Under the pieces are notes generated by a model, which was not told the DNA's origin, did no database searches, and saw nothing but the letters and a program-made list of their open reading frames with translations. The position numbers were made by a program, and so were the translations under genes. Shown here piece by piece: positions 45,915 to 53,653 of a DNA stretch of 64,000 nucleotides; the stretch's first letter is position 1; each line of letters opens with the position of its first letter. Source of the DNA: Paenibacillus yonginensis (GTDB lineage Bacteria > Bacillota > Bacilli > Paenibacillales > Paenibacillaceae); NCBI RefSeq assembly GCF_001685395.1, contig NZ_CP014167.1:186001-250000 (forward strand), given 5' to 3'.

Positions 45915-46682
45915 TTATCCCAGGGTCTCTTTCATGCCCGGCTGAAGCAGGTGACCGTAATTCGTCTTCAGGAACTCGACCACCTTCTCGCAAATAATCC
46001 GGTGTCCGTCCTTATTCGGATGGATACCGTCCACGCACAGGAACTGAGTGAAATCGGGATGAGCGAGAAAAGCGCTCCGCACGTCGATCATTTTGGTTTT
46101 GGTCAGCTCCGATACCTTCAGAATCGTCGAGTTGTAACGCTCCTGCCACCAATAAATTTTGGTTACGCTGCCCAGCCACTTCATGATGTTGCTCTCCGCT
46201 GCCGGGTTACTGCCGCTGACCCATTTGAAATAATTGTCCGCGTTCAGCGGCGGGAGATTCATCAGGATCGGGGTAATTTGCTGGCCGCGCAAATATTCGA
46301 TCGTTTCGGTCAGCATGCGTTCAAACAAATTGAAGTCCGTCTTTGGATGATGTTCGGCTTCGGGATTGGCGGCGATCTCCTGCCAGTTGAAATCACAGTC
46401 GTTGCCGCCGTATTCGATAAGAACGATATTGGGCTTGTCTTTGGAAATATCCTTCTTCAGGCTGTTAATGCCTCTCATCAGCGTATTGCCGAATCTGGCA
46501 GTATTCCGGACAGCCCCTTTTAATTTATCCTGCAGCAATGAGACGTAGTTCTCCTCCAGAATCACATATTTGCTCCGGTCCTCGTCATACACGACCCCTT
46601 TGGAAATGGAATCGCCGCTGACGATATATTTCAGTTCTTCGCCGCTGTTTGCCGCAGGGCCCCCATTGTCGATTTCCCGCAT
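45915..46682 (-). CDS. SGNH/GDSL-family hydrolase
   Basis: A 255-residue esterase-type protein without a signal peptide. Block I holds the Ser nucleophile in YIVSGDSISKG, block II the Gly in ARFGNTL, block III GGND, and block V Asp/His in DGIHPNKDGH. It may deacetylate sugars or esters; substrate unknown. GGGGTGG precedes the ATG at 46682. Convergent with ypsA. Confidence 0.88.
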   Translation of the reverse strand: MREIDNGGPAANSGEELKYIVSGDSISKGVVYDEDRSKYVILEENYVSLLQDKLKGAVRNTARFGNTLMRGINSLKKDISKDKPNIVLIEYGGNDCDFNWQEIAANPEAEHHPKTDFNLFERMLTETIEYLRGQQITPILMNLPPLNADNYFKWVSGSNPAAESNIMKWLGSVTKIYWWQERYNSTILKVSELTKTKMIDVRSAFLAHPDFTQFLCVDGIHPNKDGHRIICEKVVEFLKTNYGHLLQPGMKETLG

Positions 46683-46877
46683 GCTTCCACCCCTTTTGTC
46701 CGATTAATTTGGTTATCTTTATTGTAATCCAGCGCAAACGGGAAGAGCAAGCGGTCCAGCTGCCGGAGAGATGGTTGAAAAGGTTTCCATTTTGAAATAT
46801 CAAAACTTTCTTTGAGATGATAGAATAGAACCGAATAAGAGGAACACCAAAACCACCAGGGATCAGGAGGGATTCAC

Positions 46878-47873
46878 ATGGCACAAGCAGAACCCAAGAA
46901 AATCAAATGGGGGATTCTAAGCACAGGCTGGATAGCCGAGATGTTTGTACAGGACTTGGCTCACGCTGCGAACGGGGAATGTGTGGCGGTTGGCTCGCGG
47001 ACTTTGGAAAGCGCTTCTAAATTTGCTGAAAAATATAGGATTCCCCGCGCATATGGCACCTATGAAGAACTGGTTCAGGATCCGGACATTGATGTCATTT
47101 ACATAGGCACACCGCATCCTTACCATAAGGAAAATACGTTAACCTGCCTTCGCGCGGGCAAAGCGGTATTATGCGAGAAACCTTTTACGCTCAATGCCCG
47201 GGAACTGCAGGAAATGATCGATCTGTCCAAGGAAAAGGGCTTGTTCCTGATGGAGGCCATGTGGACCCGCTTTCTGCCGCCGATTCGCAAGGTCAGAGAA
47301 TGGATTGCCGAAGGGCGGATTGGCGATGTTAAAATCGTCAAAGCCGAATTTGGCTTCAAGACGGACTGGAATCCGCAGCACAGGCTGCTGAACCGGGAGC
47401 TTGGCGGCGGAGCGCTGCTGGATGCGGGGATTTATCCGGTATCCTTTGCTTCGATGGTTCTTGGCCCTTCTCCGGAACAGGTCCACAGCACCGCCTATAT
47501 CGGCGAGACTGGCGTGGATGAGCATTTCTCAATCCTGCTGGATTACGGCAGCGGCAAATCTGCGCTGCTCAGCGGAGGAGTACGGATCGGCATGCCGAAC
47601 GAAGCGATCATTTACGGAACCGAGGGATATATCCGTATTCCTTCTTTCCTGAATGCGAAGGAGGCAGCCCTGTTTGTCAACGGGGAAGAAATTGAAACAT
47701 TTAAAGATGACCGCGAAACCCACGGTTATAAATTCGAGGCAGAAGCGGTCGGCGAATATTTGCTGGCAGGGCAAACGGAGAGCGATGTTATTTCGCTGGA
47801 TGAGTCTTTGAAGCTGATGAAGCTGCTGGATAAAGTCCGCGGCCAGTGGGGACTGGCTTATCCTACGGAATAA
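46878..47873 (+). CDS. Gfo/Idh/MocA-family NAD(P) oxidoreductase
   Basis: A 331-residue sugar or polyol dehydrogenase. The N-terminal Rossmann domain shows KWGILSTGWIAEMF, and the catalytic Lys lies in AVLCEKPFT. The C-terminal alpha/beta domain contains GGGALLDAGIYPVS. Similar to dihydrodiol dehydrogenase and glucose-fructose oxidoreductase relatives. AGGAGG precedes ATG 46878. Substrate unknown. Confidence 0.9.
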   Translation: MAQAEPKKIKWGILSTGWIAEMFVQDLAHAANGECVAVGSRTLESASKFAEKYRIPRAYGTYEELVQDPDIDVIYIGTPHPYHKENTLTCLRAGKAVLCEKPFTLNARELQEMIDLSKEKGLFLMEAMWTRFLPPIRKVREWIAEGRIGDVKIVKAEFGFKTDWNPQHRLLNRELGGGALLDAGIYPVSFASMVLGPSPEQVHSTAYIGETGVDEHFSILLDYGSGKSALLSGGVRIGMPNEAIIYGTEGYIRIPSFLNAKEAALFVNGEEIETFKDDRETHGYKFEAEAVGEYLLAGQTESDVISLDESLKLMKLLDKVRGQWGLAYPTE

Positions 47874-47906
47874 ATAGAGCAAGCGTTGCCTTGATGCACG
47901 CCGATG

Positions 47907-47952
47907 AAACCGTCCTTTCAACCTTCCAATACGAAGGGGGAGGACGGTTTTT
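47907..47952 (+). terminator. Intrinsic terminator after the Gfo/Idh gene
   Basis: AAACCGTCCT at 47907-47916 pairs with AGGACGGTTT at 47941-47950, with an inner CTTCC/GAAGG pair, then TT. Confidence 0.8.
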
Positions 47953-48018
47953 CTAAATTATTCAGCCGCTCTAGCGGGCCTGATGTTTGGGGACATCCGC
48001 CGCATGCGGCTAATAAAT

Positions 48019-48048
48019 TTGTATCATACACCTAATTAGGTGTATAAT
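48019..48048 (+). promoter_or_regulatory. MarR-gene promoter with 20-bp perfect palindromic operator
   Basis: TTGTAT at 48019-48024, 18 bases, TATAAT at 48043-48048. A perfect palindrome ATACACCTAATTAGGTGTAT occupies 48026-48045, filling the spacer and entering the -10 box, the usual place for MarR autoregulation. Confidence 0.75.
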
Positions 48049-48077
48049 ACATATAAAAGGATGGGAAAGGAGATCCT

Positions 48078-48545
48078 GTGAGACAACGATATGTCGAAGA
48101 GATCGAGCATGAAGTGATTGCGATGATGAGGCGGGCTGATTTCAAGCGGACGCTGGACGGCTCTGAAACCTCCATGGACCGCTCGGCTTATTTGCTGCTG
48201 AAGTGGCTGGAGAAGGATGGACCGGCAGCAATCGGAGCGATTGCCGAAGCCTTCCAGCTGGATCATTCCACGATCAGCCGGCAAATTGCCGCGCTTGAAG
48301 GCAAAGGCTGGGTACAGCGGACGCCAAGCCCGGAGGATGCGCGGAGCAGCGTGATCGGTGTCACGGAGTCCGGCGCCGCGGCTGTGGCGCTGGCCCGGGA
48401 CAAGCGGGCGGCAGCATACGACAGGCTGCTGGAGGACTGGACGGAGGAAGAGCTGGAGACTTTCTCCGGGCTGTTAACGCGGCTGAACCGATCAATCGAT
48501 GCTTATAAGCGGGGGAAACATCCGGGGATCAAATCCGGAAAATAA
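48078..48545 (+). CDS. MarR-family transcriptional regulator
   Basis: A 155-residue winged-helix regulator. Seen: SAYLLLKWLEKDGPAAIGAIAEAF, the recognition helix LDHSTISRQIAALEGKGWV, and the wing RTPSPEDARSSVIGVT (first listed as landmark). GTG 48078 has AAAGGAG five bases before. The palindrome in its promoter suggests autorepression, and the isochorismatase-like gene 20 bases downstream is probably under the same control. Confidence 0.92.
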   Translation: MRQRYVEEIEHEVIAMMRRADFKRTLDGSETSMDRSAYLLLKWLEKDGPAAIGAIAEAFQLDHSTISRQIAALEGKGWVQRTPSPEDARSSVIGVTESGAAAVALARDKRAAAYDRLLEDWTEEELETFSGLLTRLNRSIDAYKRGKHPGIKSGK

Positions 48546-48565
48546 ACGATAAGGAGAATTTATTT

Positions 48566-49135
48566 ATGAATGAATTGCATGTGGATTTTGCTAAAACAGC
48601 GCTTGTGCTGATTGACCTGCAGAAGGGAATTGTCCAAATGTCCGATGGGCAGGAAGTGGTGAACCATGCGGAGAAGCTGGTGAAGCTGTTCCGGCAAAAT
48701 AAAGGGTTTATCGCTTTCGTAAACGTAGCTTTCCATGATGGACGCGACATCCTGCAGCCGCTGACCGACCAGCCAGCAGCTTCAGCCGGCGGCGAACGTC
48801 CGGCAGATTTTGCGGAATTTGTACCTGAGCTGGGAGTGGGAGCGGGCGACTATGTCGTAACGAAACGGCAGTGGGGAGCGTTCTTCGGAACGGATCTGGA
48901 CCTTCAGCTGCGCCGCCGGGGCATCGACACGATTGTGCTGTGCGGCATTGCCACCAATATTGGCGTGGAGAGCACAGCTCGAGAGGCGTTCCAGCACGGC
49001 TACAACCAGATTTTTGTGACCGATGCGATGAAGACGTTCAGCCAGGAGCAGCATGAGGCTACGGTGAAGTATATTTTCCCGCGGATCGGGAAAATCAGAA
49101 CAACCGAGCAGTTTCTGACTCAGGTTCAAGGCTGA
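48566..49135 (+). CDS. Isochorismatase-like (cysteine hydrolase superfamily) protein lacking the Cys
   Basis: A 189-residue protein. The catalytic Asp lies in VLIDLQKG and the Lys in VTKRQWGAFFGTDL. The position where nicotinamidase-type members carry the nucleophile Cys reads IATNIGVESTARE, with Gly instead, as in true isochorismatases that do not use a Cys. It may hydrolyse a vinyl ether or another non-amide substrate. AAGGAG precedes the ATG. Cotranscribed with the MarR gene. Confidence 0.88.
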   Translation: MNELHVDFAKTALVLIDLQKGIVQMSDGQEVVNHAEKLVKLFRQNKGFIAFVNVAFHDGRDILQPLTDQPAASAGGERPADFAEFVPELGVGAGDYVVTKRQWGAFFGTDLDLQLRRRGIDTIVLCGIATNIGVESTAREAFQHGYNQIFVTDAMKTFSQEQHEATVKYIFPRIGKIRTTEQFLTQVQG

Positions 49136-49142
49136 TTTGACC

Positions 49143-49190
49143 AAAAAGGGTTGGCCCCTCCGTCGACTAGACGGAAGGACCAACCCTTTT
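49143..49190 (+). terminator. Bidirectional terminator between convergent genes
   Basis: AAAAAGGGTTGG and CCTCCGTC pair with GACGGAAGG and CCAACCCTTTT (49143-49190), a long near-perfect stem with A and T runs on the two sides. Confidence 0.85.
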
Positions 49191-49214
49191 ATTGTTCCTT
49201 TGTTCTGTTTGGGC

Positions 49215-49739
49215 TTACCCTTTCTGCGGCGCAAAACCTTCTTCAGCCAAATATTCGCCGGCTTCTTCCCGGGTTTCAAACGCCATTTCCAGGCTTTCTC
49301 CGGCAAAAATGTACCAAAGGTCGTCTTCGTATTTCAGCGTTAATATCTGCCCTTGGTCATTTGTCCAAAGTCCGCCGGAGGTTTGCGGGCGGACAGCAGC
49401 GGTTTGGTCAGCAGTCGCCGGAGAAGCGGAAGCCCCGGCAGGTTTGTCCGAGCCGCTGCCGTCACCGGACAGGGAGCGGATTGATTTTTCCACCAGCTCA
49501 CGCAGTTCGGCCTCCGAATAATCGCGGATATTCACAAACCCTTTATCGTCGGTTTCATAGCCTTCCAGAAGCCCTGCATAAATGAAGCCGTTGCCGTTCG
49601 GATGAATGTGGAAGGCCACGGTCTTTTTGTCATAAACGCTTTGCTCGTAGTGAAAATTAACCCGCTTCAAGGAGACGTTTCTTCGCTCCAGCTGCGGGAA
49701 GGACTCTAGAATTTCCAGTTTCTGTTCAAAGGTTAACAT
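49215..49739 (-). CDS. Conserved-looking hypothetical protein
   Basis: A 174-residue soluble protein I do not recognise as a named family. Residues 1-75 form one domain (LKRVNFHYEQS, VAFHIHPNGNGFIYAGLL). Residues about 90-120 are a Ser/Ala/Gly-rich linker. Residues about 125-174 form a second small domain (LTLKYEDDLWYIFAGE). No signal peptide or membrane segment. Convergent with the isochorismatase-like gene; the next minus-strand gene lies 92 bases upstream. Confidence 0.7.
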   Translation of the reverse strand: MLTFEQKLEILESFPQLERRNVSLKRVNFHYEQSVYDKKTVAFHIHPNGNGFIYAGLLEGYETDDKGFVNIRDYSEAELRELVEKSIRSLSGDGSGSDKPAGASASPATADQTAAVRPQTSGGLWTNDQGQILTLKYEDDLWYIFAGESLEMAFETREEAGEYLAEEGFAPQKG

Positions 49740-49830
49740 ATGTTTATCCAGCCTTTCGGGTAATCATGCCGTTTGGACATGAGGGTTATAGGGGTATAGA
49801 TACGTCAGTTGATTATACCACAAGACGGCC

Positions 49831-50799
49831 CTAGAACATGCTCATGAACCCGCCGAACAAAGCCTGGACCGCGCTGAGCAGCGTTGAATACAACGTCGTG
49901 TAGATCAAATACAAGGTAATCGCATTTACAATAAACAGACTGTACATGCCATCCAGCCTGCCGACCGTTAACCGGGACACCGGATGGCTGAGCAGCACGA
50001 CGTTGACGGCAATAATCAGAAACAGGATGGCCGCCAGAAAGAACAGGTACGACAGCCCGTACAACGCGATCAGCGCGGCCAAATCGGCAAGCAGCAGACA
50101 GGCTGCCACAGGCACCAACAGCGCACCAAAGCGGGAAAAGGTAAAGGACCAGCGTTTTTCGGCCCGGGTCCATCGGAGCAGGCCGGCAGTCAAAGCTGCC
50201 GACACGGCCAGCGTTATGGCCATCAGGAACAACGGTTTAATGAAGGTGGCCGCAAAGGGAATATGCAGCGGCTCCAGCCGAATCACAAAATACAAAGCGG
50301 ATAATAACGAAATGACGACCATCGTGATTAAAGCATGCGGCAGGTGGACGCTGGTAATCCCGCGCACCGTCTGGTAAGGCTGGATCAGCAGGTTTAGGGC
50401 GTATTTCAAGTATCTTGTGCTTGCAGCAGCCGTCCGCTGCAGCGGTTCACCGCCGATGCCGGCACGTTTGTTAGTCTCAAGACCCGGAGTTGTTCCGGTT
50501 CCTTGCAGGCTGTCCTTCTGGCCCGAAGCTGAAGGAAGGCCGGATTTAGGTCTGTTATCGCCGGCTTTCAAGCTCTCAGGCGAGACTTTTGGAAAGACGT
50601 AATGATCCCTGTTCTCAGAGGAATAGGGAGAGGTTGTCCGGATCAGTTCTGCTGAAGGGACGGGTGCCGGAGAAACATTATGTAGGTTTGACTTGCTATG
50701 CGGCTCGTTGCCGGAGCTGCTTGTACCTCTATTGCTGTTAGTGTTGCTGTTGCTGTTGCTGCTGTTGCTCTTATTGTTATTGCTGCTGTGATCTTGAAT
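49831..50799 (-). CDS. Yip1-like polytopic membrane protein with Asn/Ser-rich N-terminus, apparent ATT start
   Basis: The C-terminal 185 residues hold about five membrane segments (LITMVVISLLSALYFVI, LFLMAITLAVSAALTAG, FLAAILFLIIAVNVVLL), similar in style to Yip1/YIF1-type proteins common in Paenibacillus. No function is known. The first ordinary start in frame is TTG 50571, which has no ribosome site. The frame stays open to an ATT at 50799-50797, preceded on the minus strand by AGGAGGTGA, an exact match to the 16S rRNA tail, eight bases away. That gives 322 residues beginning with an Asn/Ser-rich run (SNSNSNSN). ATT initiation is inferred. Confidence 0.6.
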   Translation of the reverse strand: MQDHSSNNNKSNSSNSNSNTNSNRGTSSSGNEPHSKSNLHNVSPAPVPSAELIRTTSPYSSENRDHYVFPKVSPESLKAGDNRPKSGLPSASGQKDSLQGTGTTPGLETNKRAGIGGEPLQRTAAASTRYLKYALNLLIQPYQTVRGITSVHLPHALITMVVISLLSALYFVIRLEPLHIPFAATFIKPLFLMAITLAVSAALTAGLLRWTRAEKRWSFTFSRFGALLVPVAACLLLADLAALIALYGLSYLFFLAAILFLIIAVNVVLLSHPVSRLTVGRLDGMYSLFIVNAITLYLIYTTLYSTLLSAVQALFGGFMSMF

Positions 50800-50939
50800 G
50801 GTCTAATTCACCTCCTCCTAATAATTTACATAATTAGCTCTTCCATGCTCTTCCATTCTACATAGTAAAATAGTTTAACCGATTTTGTACACCGGAAACT
50901 TGAAAATAGGGCTGAAAATCTCTGGAAAATGCCGGCCGC

Positions 50940-50957
50940 GTATAACCCGTGTTATAC
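50940..50957. promoter_or_regulatory. Perfect inverted repeat upstream of the HAD gene
   Basis: GTATAAC, CCGT, GTTATAC. The right arm contains TATACT-like -10 bases, so it could be an operator; no -35 box is clear. Confidence 0.4.
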
Positions 50958-51012
50958 TTATTTTTAATGATGTTTGGGGAAATAAGGCCTGAAAAAGGGG
51001 AGGTGTTTGTTC

Positions 51013-51795
51013 ATGAAAGACGAACCTCGTTTATCCTCCGTGTCCTCTTTGGCAGAGACAGCTGGAGGCCAGATGCGCCAAGCGATTTTTCTGGATGTTG
51101 ACGATACCTTGTACGACCATTTGAGCCCTATGCGGGAAGCTTTGGAGGAGGAGCTTCGGCTGCCGGCTTCTTTTCCTTATGAGCGGGCTTATTATCTGTT
51201 CCGTTATTACAGCGACCTGCTGTCCGACCGGGAGGGACTGTCCGCTTCTCCGGACAGAGACAAAATTGCGAATATGCAGAAGCAGCGTTTTATGCTGATG
51301 CTGGCTGATTTGGGAGTTACGATCGACGAGCGGCAGGCCGGACGTCTTCAGGCTGCTTATCTGGCGAGGCAGTTTGCGATTCGTCCCTTTGAAGGAGCTC
51401 TTCAGCTGATTGAGGGTCTGAAACGGAAGGGGCATCTTGTCGGGTTAATTACAAACGGTGCAGGTCCGCATCAGATGCGGAAAATCGGGGCGCTTCAGAT
51501 GGAGAACCATATTCCGAAGCAGCGGATTTTTGTATCCGGCGTCGTGGGCATGGCCAAGCCGGATCCCGACCTGTTTGCCCATGTGAACCAGGTGACAGGG
51601 ACCCTGCCTGAGCACAGCATCTACATTGGCGATTCCTGGAGAAATGACGTGGCGGGCAGTCTGGGGGCCGGGTGGACCTCCATCTGGTTTAACCATAGGC
51701 ATGCTGAGCCGGAGTCCGAACTTACGCCGCATCATGTCGTATCCAGCTATGCCGAGATGAGCCGGATTTTATTAGGTGAACAGGCCGGGGAGTGA
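51013..51795 (+). CDS. HAD-family hydrolase
   Basis: A 260-residue phosphatase-type protein. Motif I is FLDVDDTLY with the Asp nucleophile, motif II LITNGAG, motif III Lys in GMAKPDPDLF, and motif IV GDSWRNDV. The alpha-helical cap between motifs I and II places it among YjjG/YfnB-like enzymes, which often dephosphorylate nucleotides or sugar phosphates. ATG 51013 has GGAGG nine bases before. It precedes the ABC exporter genes by ten bases and is likely cotranscribed. Confidence 0.9.
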   Translation: MKDEPRLSSVSSLAETAGGQMRQAIFLDVDDTLYDHLSPMREALEEELRLPASFPYERAYYLFRYYSDLLSDREGLSASPDRDKIANMQKQRFMLMLADLGVTIDERQAGRLQAAYLARQFAIRPFEGALQLIEGLKRKGHLVGLITNGAGPHQMRKIGALQMENHIPKQRIFVSGVVGMAKPDPDLFAHVNQVTGTLPEHSIYIGDSWRNDVAGSLGAGWTSIWFNHRHAEPESELTPHHVVSSYAEMSRILLGEQAGE

Positions 51796-51805
51796 GGGAG
51801 AACGC

Positions 51806-53653
51806 ATGGCTTTTATTTTTTCTTATCTGAATAAATACCGGGTAGCCGCCGTTTCTGCCATCGTTATGATGCTGGTTGAATTGGCGGTGGAATTGATTCA
51901 GCCTTACCTGATTTCCAAAATTATTGACGACGGGATTCGCCTGCAGCAGCTTTCGGTCGTATGGCTCTGGGGCGGCGTGCTGGTCGCCAGTGCGGGGCTG
52001 GCATTTCTGGCCGGCGTATCCAGTTCATTTTTCGCTTCGCATACAAGCCAGGGGTTTGCTTATGACCTTCGCGACCGGCTGTATAACAAGGTTCAGTCCT
52101 TTTCCTATTCGGTGTTCGGACGGTTTGGGGAGTCCTCGCTGATTACCCGGCTTACCGGAGATATTACAGTGCTGCAGGACATGATCTTCATGAGCCTGCG
52201 GTTTGCCACACGTGTGCCGCTTGTTGTGGCGGGAAGCATGGTGATGGCGCTTGTTGTCAATGTGAAGCTGGGTTTGTTCCTGACGGTTATGGTCCCGCCG
52301 CTGCTTGTTTTTGCATTTTTCATGATGCAGGCGACGACCAGGCAGTTCCGCAAGGCGCAGCGCAGATTGGATGATGTCAACGGCATTATCCAGGAGAACC
52401 TGATCGGGATTCGGCTGATCCGTGTGTTTGTCCGCATGGGACATGAGGTAGAGCGTTTCTCCAAAATGGCCTCCAGGCTGATGAGCGATACGGTAAAAGC
52501 GCTGCGGCTCACCGAAACGACTACGCCGGTTATTCTGCTGATGATCAACGCCGCCGTTATTGCGGTTCTGTGGATGGGGCGGATCGACATCCGGACCGGG
52601 AACGCTACGGTAGGAGAAGTGGTTGCCGTCATTAACTATTCCCTGCGCGTGACGGGCGCCTTATCGGCGTTGTCCTGGATTATGGCTTCTTATTCGCGGG
52701 CCAGCGCTTCGGCGCAGCGGGTTGGCGAAGTGCTGGACACGGAAAGAAATGAGCAGGCATTTGGAGAACCACCAGAGACAGCCGGAGAACGCCAAACCCG
52801 GGTTTCGCCCGGTACCCCGCATTTTAAGGGAGCCGTCGAATTCCAGGATGTCAGCTTCCGATACCCGGGCAGCGAAGTCCAAATTCTTGAGCACATTTCT
52901 TTCTCGGCGGAACCTGGCCAGACGATTGCCATTATGGGAGCGACCGGCTCCGGCAAGTCGTCGCTGGTACAGCTTATTCCGGGTCTGCACGAGCCGGAAG
53001 AAGGGAACCTCCGCATAGACGGACAGCCGATCGCCGCGCTTGAGGTGTCCGATCTCCGCAAAGCGATCGGGTATGTGCCGCAGGAGATTGTTTTATTTGG
53101 CGGTACGATCCGCGAAAATATCGCCTGGGGGCGTGAAGACGCCACGATGGAGCAAATTCAGCAAGCCGCCCGCAGGGCCCAGATCCATGAGACGATCGAG
53201 AAGCTGCCGCTAGGTTACGAGACGCTGCTGGGACAAAAAGGCATCAACCTGTCCGGCGGACAGAAGCAGCGGCTGTCGATTGCCAGAGCGCTCGTAAGGG
53301 AGCCGGCGATCCTGATTCTGGACGACAGCACCAGCGCGCTTGATCTGCGGACGGAAGCTGCGCTCCTGAATGCACTGAAGGAGTTGTCCTGCACGACCTT
53401 CCTGATTACGCAGAAGATCAGCTCAACCAGGTCCGCCGATCTGGTTCTGCTTCTGGATGAAGGCCGGCTGATCGCCAAAGGCCGGCATGAGCAGCTGCTT
53501 GCGGAATCGCCGCTGTACCGGCGAATTTGCGAGTCGCAGAACCAGCTTTCAGATGTGGATCAGCTGGAGGAGTCTGCCCGGGCCGAACGTTCCGAGTCCA
53601 GGTCCGAAAGCAAGAAAGGGGAGGAAGCCGCCCATGTTCAAAACCTTCGTTGA
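51806..53653 (+). CDS. ABC exporter half-transporter (YheI/BmrC-like)
   Basis: A 615-residue half-transporter: six membrane segments in about 1-310, then an ATPase with Walker A GATGSGKSS, signature LSGGQKQR and Walker B ILILDDSTSALD. After Walker B the catalytic Glu position is Asp (LDDST), so this subunit probably has the degenerate site of a heterodimer. ATG 51806 follows GAGGGAG. The end overlaps the partner gene by 20 bases. B. subtilis BmrCD of this type exports drugs and is induced by ribosome inhibitors. Confidence 0.9.
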   Translation: MAFIFSYLNKYRVAAVSAIVMMLVELAVELIQPYLISKIIDDGIRLQQLSVVWLWGGVLVASAGLAFLAGVSSSFFASHTSQGFAYDLRDRLYNKVQSFSYSVFGRFGESSLITRLTGDITVLQDMIFMSLRFATRVPLVVAGSMVMALVVNVKLGLFLTVMVPPLLVFAFFMMQATTRQFRKAQRRLDDVNGIIQENLIGIRLIRVFVRMGHEVERFSKMASRLMSDTVKALRLTETTTPVILLMINAAVIAVLWMGRIDIRTGNATVGEVVAVINYSLRVTGALSALSWIMASYSRASASAQRVGEVLDTERNEQAFGEPPETAGERQTRVSPGTPHFKGAVEFQDVSFRYPGSEVQILEHISFSAEPGQTIAIMGATGSGKSSLVQLIPGLHEPEEGNLRIDGQPIAALEVSDLRKAIGYVPQEIVLFGGTIRENIAWGREDATMEQIQQAARRAQIHETIEKLPLGYETLLGQKGINLSGGQKQRLSIARALVREPAILILDDSTSALDLRTEAALLNALKELSCTTFLITQKISSTRSADLVLLLDEGRLIAKGRHEQLLAESPLYRRICESQNQLSDVDQLEESARAERSESRSESKKGEEAAHVQNLR

